Origin: JBBECJ01 sp041751795
Lineage (GTDB): Bacteria; Chloroflexota; Chloroflexia; Thermomicrobiales; CFX8
Length of the DNA stretch: 15,323 nt
NCBI GenBank assembly: GCA_041751795.1
Contig: JBGSWU010000060.1
Location: 1-15,323 of the forward strand
Direction: 5' to 3'
The notes beneath the pieces are model-generated. The model was not told the origin of the DNA, ran no database searches, and saw only the letters and a list, made by a program, of their open reading frames with translations. Shown here piece by piece: positions 7,138-14,867 of the stretch. Position 1 is the first letter of the stretch. Each line of letters opens with the position of its first letter. A program made the position numbers and the translations under genes.

Positions 7138-7159
7138 TGCTCCAACCTCTCTGTAGTCT
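7131..7159 (+). promoter_or_regulatory. Candidate promoter of the DUF6941 gene
   Basis: TTGACA (7131-7136) is followed after 17 nt by TAGTCT (7154-7159), a three-of-six match to TATAAT. The expected start near 7166 leaves a leader of about 38 nt before the ATG at 7204. The -35 box overlaps the TTG start of the minus-strand gene. Confidence 0.45.
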
Positions 7160-7173
7160 GATTTGTAGTTTTT

Positions 7174-7202
7174 ATGGTAGTTTAATGAAGGAGATTCGTC
7201 AA
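7174..7202 (-). promoter_or_regulatory. Candidate promoter of the small-protein/RHH pair
   Basis: On the minus strand TTGACG (7202-7197) and TACCAT (7179-7174) are separated by 17 nt, with five and four of six matches to consensus. The expected start near 7167 gives a leader of about 30 nt before the TTG at 7137. It faces the DUF6941 promoter, so the two transcripts start almost back to back. Confidence 0.5.
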
Positions 7203-7203
7203 G

Positions 7204-7647
7204 ATGCAACTACGCAGTCCCGATGTGGAACTCGATAACCGTATAAGCGTGGCATGGCTCATCCTTGCGGACCATGCCGACGTGGTGGGTGACAAACTCT
7301 ATCTACTCGGTGGTGGTTGGGATCGAATCGTAGTGCAGGGACAGGGCGGACAGTACCAACTATCGTTCGCAATTGCGTTCCGCGTTCCGTGGGGTGAAAC
7401 AAATAGTCGGCATCACGCTGAAATCGAGATTCAAGACGCGGACGCACAGGTATTGGGACAAGTTGGCGTTGACTTTGAAGTGGGCCGACCGGCTGGCATA
7501 TTGCAAGGCCAGTCACAACTCTTTCAGATGGCCATCAATCATCTCCCCATCACTTTTGAAAAGCCAGGGGTATACACAATCGTCCCTCGTATCGACGGAG
7601 ACGATGATCATCAAGGACGCACCACGTTTACGGTCATCCGCCACTGA
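7204..7647 (+). CDS. DUF6941 family protein
   Basis: 147 residues from the ATG at 7204, with AAGGAGA nine nt upstream. The N-terminal 'VAWLILADHADVVGDKLYLL' followed by 'GGGWDRI' is the characteristic start of the DUF6941 family: an 'A-D-x-A' turn and a GGGWDRI loop. The remainder is beta-rich: 'YQLSFAIAFRVPWGETN', 'HHAEIEIQDADAQVLGQVG', and an ending 'KPGVYTIVPRIDGDD'. The fold probably resembles a small beta-sandwich. Its biochemical role is unknown. There is no signal peptide. It is divergent from the RHH/small-protein pair with overlapping promoters, and the region around its start is visibly AT-rich (22 G/C in 7141-7200) compared with the flanks. Identification rests on the motif alone. 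Confidence 0.8.
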   Translation: MQLRSPDVELDNRISVAWLILADHADVVGDKLYLLGGGWDRIVVQGQGGQYQLSFAIAFRVPWGETNSRHHAEIEIQDADAQVLGQVGVDFEVGRPAGILQGQSQLFQMAINHLPITFEKPGVYTIVPRIDGDDDHQGRTTFTVIRH

Positions 7648-7782
7648 TAGACGAGTTTCGTATTTCTGAATGTGGCGGGCCAGATGATTGGTCTAATGAA
7701 TCGGAATGAGAATCCTCAACCCTATTGGGCATCGACTCCTTGCGGTACATCATGGTGCACACGGTAATGCGTAAATGCGAAG

Positions 7783-8715
7783 TTACTTGTCCTCGTCGTC
7801 GTCATCATCGTCTTCGGATTCGGTGTAGCCTTCGCCTTCATCCATGCCGAGGAGGGTATCGATGCTGGGGGTGACGCCTGCCGTCGTGCCGATGCTCATG
7901 TCGAGGATCGCGTTACCGGTTGAGCCGCTGCCAGGGTTGAAGATGCCGGTTTCGACAGCGTCGGCTGATCCTTCGTCTGCAACATCGTCGAACGGGACAT
8001 CGTTGTCACGAGTCGATTCGTCGTCCGTATCCACGCCATCGACGACCATCGCTTGATACTCGATGTCGGTGGCTTCTGCCGAGGTCATCCCTCGCAGGTC
8101 ACCTTCGATGTGGGCCTCGTGGCCGGGGAAATCGTCGCTCGGGTTTCTCGTGTCGGCTCCCGGAGCATATTGGCCGAGCGGTCCGGTCGAGGATTCGGCG
8201 GTCGAGCCGGTGTTGCCCTCGTAGCCACTACCTGGGGTGATGCCGGTTGCCGTGCCGAGGCTCGTTGCGACACCTGCTCCGGAGCCGGTGCTGGAGTCGA
8301 GATAGGGGTGGTTCTGCTCGGTGGCGTGCATGTGGCCGGTGTAGGCCAGGCCATCGTGCATCACGTCGTTTGCGAGTTGTGCGCGCTCATTTGCAGCGAC
8401 TGCGACGAGAATGTGCGCTGCTTCGACTTTGCCGGTGTACTCGTGCGCGTGCTCTTCGGCCACGCCATGGTGGGTAAGGCGGTGGGCCAGAGAGGCGATC
8501 GCTCCCGTCAACCGGGACAGTGGCCCTTCTGGCTCGTCGGGAAATGCCTTGTCGCGAATTGATTGTTCGAGGGCATCATCCTGTGCGACGACGTCGATGT
8601 CTCGTTCCGCGAAGCCAACACTCTTCAACCCCTGAATCGCACGTATGGCATCGTCGGCACTTGTAAAGTCGCGGACGACGACGTTCGTCTGGTCCTCTGT
8701 ATCGCGTGCGTTCAT
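7783..8715 (-). CDS. YflT/17M-like general stress protein with a long acidic tail
   Basis: 310 residues from the ATG at 8715, with GGGAG five nt upstream (a start five codons earlier is unsupported). Residues about 11-125 resemble the heat-induced stress protein YflT/general stress protein 17M domain: 'VVVRDFTSADDAIRAIQGLK', 'VGFAERDIDVVAQ', and then 'GVAEEHAHEYTGKVEAAHIL' with 'VAVAANERAQLANDVMHDG', which corresponds to the usual 'E-A-x-Y-Y-E-x-x-V-x-x-G-x-x-L-V-x-V' segment. This part is His-rich (eight in 78-101 and around). The tail (about 135-310) is low complexity, rich in Gly, Ser, Thr, Asp and Glu, ending in EDDDDDDEDK. It holds an imperfect repeat (143-164 and 264-285). No signal peptide or membrane helix. 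It is last in the row VOC-VOC-methyltransferase and has an 84-nt leader of its own. Confidence 0.83.
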   Translation of the reverse strand: MNARDTEDQTNVVVRDFTSADDAIRAIQGLKSVGFAERDIDVVAQDDALEQSIRDKAFPDEPEGPLSRLTGAIASLAHRLTHHGVAEEHAHEYTGKVEAAHILVAVAANERAQLANDVMHDGLAYTGHMHATEQNHPYLDSSTGSGAGVATSLGTATGITPGSGYEGNTGSTAESSTGPLGQYAPGADTRNPSDDFPGHEAHIEGDLRGMTSAEATDIEYQAMVVDGVDTDDESTRDNDVPFDDVADEGSADAVETGIFNPGSGSTGNAILDMSIGTTAGVTPSIDTLLGMDEGEGYTESEDDDDDDEDK

Positions 8716-8799
8716 GGCCGCTCCCTGCATTCGATCTTCAATCGTCAGATGTCTAGATACCAGTGTCGAGTTGAGCAGATTATCGTTCGCCGTCGCGAC

Positions 8800-9546
8800 T
8801 CATGCAATGTGAGCAGGACGAGCGATGATGATGATCTCCGGGCTGATGGAGCTCAGTGGTTGTCGATCCCAGGTGCCGAACTGTTCCTCGATCGTTAGTC
8901 CGGCAATGGTGAGAAATGACGCCAGTGTATCGGCGTCGAGGAAACGCAGCGCGCTTTGGCTTTCCTGCGGCTGATCCCAGTTCGCGCTCGTGAACGTCGA
9001 TGTGAAACGGACGATGTCTCCTGCGACCGGCGTCTCAACCTCCCGTGAGAATTGGACGACGGCACCCCCCGGTGTCACGATCTCGACGACCGTATCCGGG
9101 GTCCAGCCTTCCCACGCCCGTGCCAGCGGGTTGCGCGTCTCGAACGCGAAGCGACCGTCCGGAGTCAGGGCTGAGCGGATCGCGCTGAGCGCGGTGTGGA
9201 GTTGCTCGTCGGTGAGGAACACCTGGAAGGCATGGCCCGTCATGACGATCAGATCGAACTCCTGGTCGAAGCGGACCGATGTGAGATCGCCGTCGATCCA
9301 CTCGATGTCTGAGCGGATTCGAGCGACGTCGAGCATCGCCGTTGCGGGGTCGACGCCGCAGAGACGGCCGCGGTGACCTGTCTCGCGGGCGTGGTGCAGC
9401 AGTTGGCCGGTTCCACAACCGACATCGAGGACGGATGTCGCGGACATCACCAGGTCGATGTAGAACTCGTCGTCAGGCTCTCCCCACGGGGCGAGCAAGT
9501 CGTATAACGCGGCGAGGCTGGGTTCAGAGAAGATGCGGTCAACCAT
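8800..9546 (-). CDS. Class I SAM-dependent methyltransferase
   Basis: 248 residues from the ATG at 9546. Motif I 'VLDVGCGTG' at 39-47 forms the SAM-binding loop; an acidic residue ends strand 2 at D66 ('GVDPATAM'); 'DGDLTS' (85-90) and 'FDLIVMTGHAFQVF' (about 97-110) match the later methyltransferase motifs. The N-terminal 'SLAALYDLLAPWG' (10-22) is typical of small-molecule methyltransferases with a Yxxx-type entry helix. The C-terminal part (about 150-248) is a beta-rich cap ('VVQFSREVETPVAGDIVRFT'). The substrate is unknown; this family includes many small-molecule methyltransferases and no neighbour gives a pathway. A clear ribosome binding site is not visible close to the start. It lies 105 nt after the VOC gene on the same strand, with a 10-bp inverted repeat between them. 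Confidence 0.92.
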   Translation of the reverse strand: MVDRIFSEPSLAALYDLLAPWGEPDDEFYIDLVMSATSVLDVGCGTGQLLHHARETGHRGRLCGVDPATAMLDVARIRSDIEWIDGDLTSVRFDQEFDLIVMTGHAFQVFLTDEQLHTALSAIRSALTPDGRFAFETRNPLARAWEGWTPDTVVEIVTPGGAVVQFSREVETPVAGDIVRFTSTFTSANWDQPQESQSALRFLDADTLASFLTIAGLTIEEQFGTWDRQPLSSISPEIIIIARPAHIA

Positions 9547-9582
9547 GCAGGCAGTCTAACAGCCGCTCGCACAGGAACGACG

Positions 9583-9628
9583 TGGACGACGCCCACGCAA
9601 CCAGAGCAGGTCGCTTGAGCGTCGTCCA
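9583..9628 (-). terminator. Inverted repeat between VOC and methyltransferase genes
   Basis: TGGACGACGC (9583-9592) and GCGTCGTCCA (9619-9628) form a perfect 10-bp stem around a 26-nt loop. It follows the VOC gene end (9652) and precedes the methyltransferase start (9546). No T-run follows, and the loop is long, so it may be a weak terminator or the binding site of a dimeric regulator of the methyltransferase. Confidence 0.4.
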
Positions 9629-9651
9629 GGTACTCACGCACGCCGTGTCGC

Positions 9652-10089
9652 TTAGCGCGACGGTGAGTGGTTGATCATCCAGCGGGTGCCGAACTTGTCG
9701 ATCAGGTCGCCGAAGTAGTCGCCCCAGAACTGATCCTCGAGAGGCATCTCGATGGTGCCACCCTCGGATAGTGCGGCGAAGAGCGAATCGGCTTCTTCGC
9801 GTGAATCAGGGTGCAGGCTGATGTACATATTGTTGCCCTGGTTGAGGTTGAAGCCCATTGACTCGGGAGCGTCGGTGCCCATCAGGAGGTGACCGCCGAG
9901 GATCGGCAGCTGGACGTTCATCACGAGGTTCTTGTCCTCGTCGCTGGGTCCAGGCTGGCCCTCCTCCGAAGGGATATCGCCAAAGCGTACGATGCTGCCG
10001 ACGAACTCGGTGCCGAAGACAGACTTGTAGAAGTTGAAGGCTGCTTCGGTTTCTCGCTTGAAGTTGAGGTAGGTGCTGACCGTTGCCAT
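9652..10089 (-). CDS. VOC/PhnB-like glyoxalase-superfamily protein
   Basis: 145 residues from the ATG at 10089, with AAGGAG six nt upstream. The sequence shows the PhnB-like VOC pattern: 'STYLNFKRETEAAFNFYKSV' near the start, 'LVMNVQLPILGGHLLMGTD' in the middle, and the hallmark end 'FWGDYFGDLIDKFGTRWMIN' at about 122-141. Members of this group form two beta-alpha-beta-beta-beta units and often bind a metal, but many have no known reaction; some relate to phosphonate utilisation (PhnB) or small-molecule resistance. No phn genes are present here. Cytoplasmic, no signal. It follows the second VOC gene (10216-10689) with a 126-nt gap, and the two may be co-transcribed paralogues. Confidence 0.92.
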   Translation of the reverse strand: MATVSTYLNFKRETEAAFNFYKSVFGTEFVGSIVRFGDIPSEEGQPGPSDEDKNLVMNVQLPILGGHLLMGTDAPESMGFNLNQGNNMYISLHPDSREEADSLFAALSEGGTIEMPLEDQFWGDYFGDLIDKFGTRWMINHSPSR

Positions 10090-10215
10090 AGGAATCTCCT
10101 TCAATAACGTATCAGTGGTTCGATCGAATGCGTTTCCAGTCGTCGTTCGTGTGCTGGGTCCTGGCCTCCTCCTCTTCGTTTCCGTTGCCGTCCAATGCTC
10201 ATTCCTGGATGGAAA

Positions 10216-10689
10216 TTAGTGGTTGTAGGCGGCCTGAAGCTCCGCGATGTCGAGTTTGGTCATCTGGAGCATCCGCCGCATGACCTGTCCGGCACGTCCA
10301 CGATCATCGTCGCGCATCAGGTCGAAGAGTATCCGCGGCACGACCTGCCACGAGACGCCGTACTTGTCTTTCAGCCAGCCACATTGACTTGGCTCACCGT
10401 CCTTGGTGAGTGTATTCCAGTAGTAGTCAACCTCGTCCTGGTTGGCGCACTCGATAGAGAACGATACCGCTTCAGTGAATTGAAACTCCGGACCGCCGTT
10501 GATTGCCCCAAATGGCTGCCCGTTGATCTGGAACTCGATGAAGACGACCGGAGCATCAGGGTCCGGGCCAACGTCGCTGTATCGATCGACGTGCTGCACG
10601 CTGGCATCCTTGAAGACCGAAATGTAGTAGTCGACGGCTTCCTCGGCATTGCCATCGAACCAGAGGCATGGAGTGATTGGCTGCGCCAC
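10216..10689 (-). CDS. VOC superfamily protein of the 3-demethylubiquinone-methyltransferase-like (PhnB-type) group
   Basis: 157 residues from a GTG at 10689, with GAGG eight nt upstream; the frame is open 10 codons more but lacks a binding site there. The start 'PITPCLWFDGNAEEAVDYY' and the end 'QCGWLKDKYGVSWQVVPR' are typical of this group, which was annotated as '3-demethylubiquinone-9 3-methyltransferase' on weak grounds; it is not a SAM enzyme. Other family marks: 'SVFKDASV', 'FIEFQINGQPFGAINGGPEF'. The C-terminal helix 'MRRMLQMTKLDIAELQAAY' is also typical. The substrate is unknown. It begins the minus-strand row of four genes and is divergent from the SDR gene at 10898, sharing a 208-bp spacer. 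Confidence 0.92.
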   Translation of the reverse strand: MAQPITPCLWFDGNAEEAVDYYISVFKDASVQHVDRYSDVGPDPDAPVVFIEFQINGQPFGAINGGPEFQFTEAVSFSIECANQDEVDYYWNTLTKDGEPSQCGWLKDKYGVSWQVVPRILFDLMRDDDRGRAGQVMRRMLQMTKLDIAELQAAYNH

Positions 10690-10897
10690 GGCGTTTTCCT
10701 CGCTTTCCAGACCACGCACGATGAATTCGTATCGCAGTCCACATTCGGCCCGCAGACTGCTTCTACCACTTAGTCGAACGAGAAGACTGGAAATCGACAG
10801 TCGCTGTTTTCTCGTTCGTCAGACCGTATCCCTGCCCAGTGCCTCAGTTCTGTGTCCTTCGACCATATCAGGCTCCGGAATGTGTCATGATGGTGAC

Positions 10898-12346
10898 ATG
10901 AATACTGCAGGAGACACGCAACCCATCCTGATCGTCGGCGCCACTGGATACATCGGTGGGCGACTGCTGCGGGAGTTCCAGGAACGCGGGCAGCGGGTAC
11001 GCTGTATGGCTCGTCGACCGGAATACCTGCGCGATCGGGTGGCGGAGACGACTGAGGTCGTCGGCGGTGATCTGCTGAAGCCGGAAACGTTGCCGAAGGC
11101 GCTGGAGGGCATCGGCGTTGCCTACTACCTGGCGCATTCGATGGGTTCAGGCAAGGACTTCGAGCGCGACGAGCGACAGTCGGCACAGAACTTCGCCGAT
11201 GCTGCCCTCGCCGCAGGCGTTCAGCGGATCATCTACCTCGGCGGGTTGGCCCATGGTGATGCGCTGTCGCCTCATCTGGCCAGCCGACAGGCAGTTGGAA
11301 AGGTGTTGCGGGACTCGGGCGTTCCGGCGATCGAGTTTCGCGCGTCGGTGATTATCGGCTCCGGTAGTTTGTCGTACGAACTGTTCCGGGCGCTGGCCGA
11401 GAAACTCCCGGTGATGACGACGCCACGCTGGGTCCGCACGCGCACCCAGCCGATCGCCGTTGAGGACGTGCTGGCGTATCTCGTCGCTGGTTCTGAGATC
11501 GATCTTGACAGTAGTCGGGTGTACGAAATAGGTGGCGCTGACAAGGTCTCGTACGAGGAAATGATGAAGGAGTACGCCCGCCAGCGTGGCCTGCGGCGGT
11601 GGATCCTTCCAGTGCCGGCGCTGTCTCCGCGTATCTCGAGTTTGTGGCTGGGTCTGGTAACACCGGTCTACGCGCGTGTTGGTCGCAAACTGGTCGATAG
11701 CCTGCGTAACGAGAGTGTCGTTCACGATCAGCAGGCATTGCAGGACTTCTCGATCCGTCCACGTGGGATGAGCGAGGCGATCCAACGGGCGCTTGCCAAT
11801 GAGGATGAGGAATTCGCGACGACGCGCTGGAACGACGCGCTCTCGATGCAGGGGCAATCGGCAGGGTTTGGCGGCGTGAAGTTCGGACAGCGGATCGTTG
11901 ATTCACGGTCCGTCAAGGTGCGTACGACCCCGGACCGGGCATTCACGCCGATTCGGCGACTCGGCGGCAGAACGGGGTACTACTACGGGGATCGGCTGTG
12001 GAAGCTCCGTGGTTTGATGGACCTTGTGGTGGGGGGCGCCGGATTGCGGCGGGGACGACGTAACCCGGAGTACGCGCTGCCGGGTGAAACGATCGACTTC
12101 TGGCGCGTCGAGGCGTACGAACCCGATCACCTGTTGCGCTTGTACGCGGAGATGAAAGTGCCGGGTCGAGCCTGGTTGCAGTTCGAGGTGGAACCGATCG
12201 AGGGTGGAACACTCATCCGGCAAACGGCCCTCTATGACCCAGCCGGGTTGCTCGGCCTGGCCTATTGGTATCTCCTCTACCCCGCCCATCAGTTCGTGTT
12301 CCGCGGGATGCTGCACGGGATTGCGCGGGCGATTCCTCGGTCGTAA
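10898..12346 (+). CDS. SDR-family NAD(P)-binding protein with C-terminal DUF2867 domain
   Basis: 482 residues from the ATG at 10898. The frame is open 83 codons further up, but that part overlaps the divergent VOC gene and reads unlike protein, so this ATG is the most reasonable. No good ribosome binding site is visible; an alternative GTG lies six codons earlier. Residues about 8-300 are an atypical SDR: 'ILIVGATGYIGG' (10-21) with the GxxGxxG dinucleotide-binding motif, 'AYYLAHSMGSGKDFERDE' around 80-97, and 'RIIYLGGLAHG'. The C-terminal part (about 330-482) matches DUF2867, with 'GETIDFWRVEAYEPDHLLRL' and 'GRAWLQFEVEPIEGGTLIRQ'. This two-domain layout is common (YbjT-like proteins); the substrate is not known. 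It is convergent with the creatininase-family gene, with a hairpin between. Confidence 0.92.
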   Translation: MNTAGDTQPILIVGATGYIGGRLLREFQERGQRVRCMARRPEYLRDRVAETTEVVGGDLLKPETLPKALEGIGVAYYLAHSMGSGKDFERDERQSAQNFADAALAAGVQRIIYLGGLAHGDALSPHLASRQAVGKVLRDSGVPAIEFRASVIIGSGSLSYELFRALAEKLPVMTTPRWVRTRTQPIAVEDVLAYLVAGSEIDLDSSRVYEIGGADKVSYEEMMKEYARQRGLRRWILPVPALSPRISSLWLGLVTPVYARVGRKLVDSLRNESVVHDQQALQDFSIRPRGMSEAIQRALANEDEEFATTRWNDALSMQGQSAGFGGVKFGQRIVDSRSVKVRTTPDRAFTPIRRLGGRTGYYYGDRLWKLRGLMDLVVGGAGLRRGRRNPEYALPGETIDFWRVEAYEPDHLLRLYAEMKVPGRAWLQFEVEPIEGGTLIRQTALYDPAGLLGLAYWYLLYPAHQFVFRGMLHGIARAIPRS

Positions 12347-12408
12347 ATTGCCGAACGCCACCTGACATAATGTAGTTGTATGTCGAATCAAACCGACAGG
12401 GTAGTTCT

Positions 12409-12446
12409 GCCCGGCACGCCAGATAACGCAATCCGGCGTGTCGGGC
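12409..12446. terminator. Hairpin between convergent SDR and creatininase-family genes
   Basis: GCCCGGCACGCC (12409-12420) pairs with GGCGTGTCGGGC (12435-12446), 12 bp with one wobble/mismatch position (G-T), around a 14-nt loop. It lies 63 nt beyond the SDR stop and 15 nt from the end of the creatininase-family gene, so it can serve both transcripts. T-runs are poor on both sides. Confidence 0.6.
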
Positions 12447-12460
12447 GTGTGTTGTGGAAC

Positions 12461-13243
12461 TCAGCTGTTGGCGAGCAGTTCCTCGACAAAGGATGTGAAG
12501 TTGTCAAGGGCGTTGTCGACCAGCGCCTTGCCGTATTCGGGCGTCGCAATCCGGGCGTCGCCGAGGGCGCCGTTGCGAGTCATCTCGTCGAACCGGTACG
12601 GGACAGTGACGTTGTACTTCTTCAGCGTCTGGTTGAACTCGTACATCAGGTCGGTCATGTCACCCTGGGCGATCGTGTCGTACTTGACGTGCTGCGGGAT
12701 GAGTTCCATTGCGCGGGCGGTCTCGGCTTCGCAGGCGTGTCCGGTGTAGGGAGTCGCGCCGAACTTCTTGTGGATCTCGCGATCCATGAAGTGGAAGTAA
12801 CTGCCGGCACCGATGAAGTCGGGATCGATCTCTTCCTTGATCCGGACGGTCGCGACACCCATCGCCGGGATGTTGCCGCCGTGGCCGTTCATCAGCATGA
12901 AGCGTTTGAAGCCGTGGTGATGGAGCGAGGCGACGACCTCGGTCAGGACCTGGATGAAGGTTTCGTTCGAGAGCGTGATCGTGCCGGGGAAGTTCATATG
13001 GTGGAACGAGACGCCCCACGGCATAGGCGGCGCGACGAGCACCTTCGGGTAGAGCCGTTCGCTGACACGTCGGCAGAACTCGAACGATCCGGCGATATCC
13101 ATGCAGAGCGCCAGGTTCGGTCCGTGCTGCTCGTTGGAGCCAACTGGCTGGAGGACAAGTTCGACCTGGTCCTTGATCTCGGCTACTTCTGGCCACGATA
13201 AATTCGCCAGCACCAGATCGCGTGGGCTCGTTTCCTTCACCAT
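12461..13243 (-). CDS. Creatininase-family amidohydrolase
   Basis: 260 residues from the ATG at 13243, with GGGAGG eight nt upstream; the frame is open 63 codons further, but that extension overlaps the end of the next gene and is Ser/Arg-rich as out-of-frame sequence. The metal-site signature is present: 'PVGSNEQHGPNLALCMD' (33-49) gives E38, H40 and D49; 'LMNGHGGN' (117-124) gives H121; 'GHACEAETA' (168-176) adds glutamates 172/174. The family includes creatininase and mycofactocin MftE; these enzymes use two metal ions to cleave cyclic or peptide amide bonds. No mycofactocin genes are visible, so the substrate is unknown. Cytoplasmic. It lies 82 nt after the chromate-transporter gene on the same strand. 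Confidence 0.93.
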   Translation of the reverse strand: MVKETSPRDLVLANLSWPEVAEIKDQVELVLQPVGSNEQHGPNLALCMDIAGSFEFCRRVSERLYPKVLVAPPMPWGVSFHHMNFPGTITLSNETFIQVLTEVVASLHHHGFKRFMLMNGHGGNIPAMGVATVRIKEEIDPDFIGAGSYFHFMDREIHKKFGATPYTGHACEAETARAMELIPQHVKYDTIAQGDMTDLMYEFNQTLKKYNVTVPYRFDEMTRNGALGDARIATPEYGKALVDNALDNFTSFVEELLANS

Positions 13244-13325
13244 TCGCTCAACCTCCCTCTTTCCACGTCGATGAATTCCCCTGGTACGGGAAGGGCATCG
13301 TAACATCGCTCTGGAGCGAACGGGA

Positions 13326-14567
13326 TTAGAGGCGACTGATGATCTCGCCACCGATCGCGGCGAAAACGACGACAAGCCACGGTGGTTGCTTCCAGAACAC
13401 GAGCAGGCCGAAGGCAGACAGCCCGAGGGCAAAATCCTCCGGTGCTACGATCGCGCTCGTCCAGACCGGATCGTACAGCGCGGCCAGGAGGATGCCGACG
13501 ACTCCAGCGTTGATGCCGCGCAGGGCTGCCTGGAAATCGACTCGCGACCGGAGCAGGTCCCAGAAGGGCAGTGCACCGACGATGAGCAGGAAGGACGGAA
13601 TAAAGATGGCGAAGATGGCGATGGCGGCGCCGATCCAGGCGTTTGTTCCGCCCCAGGTCATCGCCCCGAGGTAGGCGGCGAAGGTGAAGAGGGGGCCAGG
13701 GACAGCCTGGGCAGCACCATATCCGGCGATGAACTCCTCGTTCGTCAGCCAGCCGGGTGGGACGACCTCGGCCTGGAGGAGCGGCAGGACGACGTGGCCA
13801 CCACCGAAGACGAGCGATCCGGCCCGGTAAAAGCCATCCAGCATCGACAGTGCCTGGCCACCGACGAGGCCGTGGACGATCGGCAGCCCTAGCAGGAGGG
13901 CGAAAAAGATCCCCCAACTGATCAGCGCCGTCCGTTTGCTGATCCCGACCATGAGAGGCTTGACGGGCAGGAGTTCGACGCGGGGCAGGAAACGCCAGCC
14001 AATGAGCCCGGCGGCGATGATGACGAGCACCTGGCTGAGCGCCGTCGACCAGGCAAGGACAGTGACAGCAGCCAGAATCGCCAGCGTCACCCGCTCCCGG
14101 TCGGGCGTGAGGTTGACGGCCATCCCATAGACGGCCTGGGCGACGACGGCGACAGCGACGATCTTGAGGCCATGCAGCCAACCGGCATCGAGGACGCCGC
14201 CGATTCGGTCGACCCCGTACGCGAAGGCAAGCAGGGCGAGGACAGACGGCAACGTGAAGCCGAGCCAGGCGGCCAGCGCCCCCCGGAAACCTGCCCGGAC
14301 GAGGCCGATTGAGATGCCGACCTGGGAGCTGGCTGGTCCCGGCAGGAACTGGCAGAGGGCGACGATGTCGGCATATGCCCCCTCGTCGAGCCACTTACGA
14401 CGGTGAACATACTCTTCCCGGAAGTAACCAAGGTGTGCAACCGGACCACCAAACGATGTCAGCCCGAGCCGGGTCGAGACGGCCAGTACCTCGCCAACCG
14501 ATCCGCTGCGTCGATCGAGATGACGCTGCTGTTCATCCATTGATTCGTCGTCGGTCGTTCCCGGCAC
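13326..14567 (-). CDS. chrA: Chromate efflux transporter, two CHR domains (ChrA)
   Basis: 413 residues from a GTG at 14567, which has GAGGA at a 6-nt spacing; a GTG two codons earlier abuts GAGGA directly, and an ATG nine codons later has no site. Two CHR domains are evident: 'TSFGGPVAHLGYFREEYV' (37-54) with 'CQFLPGPASSQ' (72-82), and 'VFGGGHVVLPLLQAEVV' (253-269) with 'AAQAVPGPLFTFAAYLGA' (285-302). About ten hydrophobic membrane helices are spread through both halves, which match the family in length (around 400). ChrA exports chromate, and sometimes sulfate, out of the cell using the proton gradient, giving chromate resistance. No ChrB regulator is seen next to it. It precedes the creatininase-family gene on the same strand and may be co-transcribed with it. 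Confidence 0.95.
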   Translation of the reverse strand: MPGTTDDESMDEQQRHLDRRSGSVGEVLAVSTRLGLTSFGGPVAHLGYFREEYVHRRKWLDEGAYADIVALCQFLPGPASSQVGISIGLVRAGFRGALAAWLGFTLPSVLALLAFAYGVDRIGGVLDAGWLHGLKIVAVAVVAQAVYGMAVNLTPDRERVTLAILAAVTVLAWSTALSQVLVIIAAGLIGWRFLPRVELLPVKPLMVGISKRTALISWGIFFALLLGLPIVHGLVGGQALSMLDGFYRAGSLVFGGGHVVLPLLQAEVVPPGWLTNEEFIAGYGAAQAVPGPLFTFAAYLGAMTWGGTNAWIGAAIAIFAIFIPSFLLIVGALPFWDLLRSRVDFQAALRGINAGVVGILLAALYDPVWTSAIVAPEDFALGLSAFGLLVFWKQPPWLVVVFAAIGGEIISRL

Positions 14568-14642
14568 TGTCACTCCTCATCCAGTTCGTTCGGGGTTGCA
14601 GACCGCCTGGAGAAATGTTCGTCAATCACGTCGACGACGAGT

Positions 14643-14867
14643 TCACCGAGTTCGATTGTCCCCACGGCGATTGCGTTCCTCGATCACTGCCAGCCCGTAG
14701 ATCGGTTCCCCGGCGGCATGATGGAGGTTGTGACTCTTGATGAAGCCAAGGAGAAAGTTCGCAGCATGGTAGCACCACTCTTCATCTTCATCCGATAGTA
14801 TCGGAGTGGACGGCAGGGCATTGCCCGCGTGGGTGGAATGGTGATCAGCGACACGTAGACCCTGCAT
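14643..14867 (-). CDS. Doubtful small ORF between chrA and the hydrolase gene
   Basis: The minus strand is open from an ATG at 14867 (open up to 14987) to 14643, giving 74 residues. The central part 'SDEDEEWCYHAANFLLGFIK' looks like an acidic turn and an amphipathic helix, followed by 'AGEPIYGLAVIEERNRR'. I recognise no family. There is no ribosome binding site, and the start codon overlaps the plus-strand hydrolase start (14866), so both cannot easily be real with these starts. It may be a real small gene or a chance frame. The stretch 14568-14865 otherwise holds no gene that I can support. Confidence 0.3.
   Translation of the reverse strand: MQGLRVADHHSTHAGNALPSTPILSDEDEEWCYHAANFLLGFIKSHNLHHAAGEPIYGLAVIEERNRRGDNRTR

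Noticed and set aside
6484..7209. Mobile element or plasmid mobilisation region suggested by the RHH protein
   Set aside because: No relaxase, transposase, integrase, terminal repeats or target duplication were seen nearby.
12380..13201. 273-codon plus-strand frame
   Set aside because: It is antisense to the creatininase-family gene, whose metal motifs and ribosome binding site settle the strand.
13237..14394. 385-codon minus-strand frame, Arg/Pro-rich
   Set aside because: It is an out-of-frame reading of chrA; its composition (many Arg, Pro, Gly) is typical of shadow frames in GC-rich DNA.
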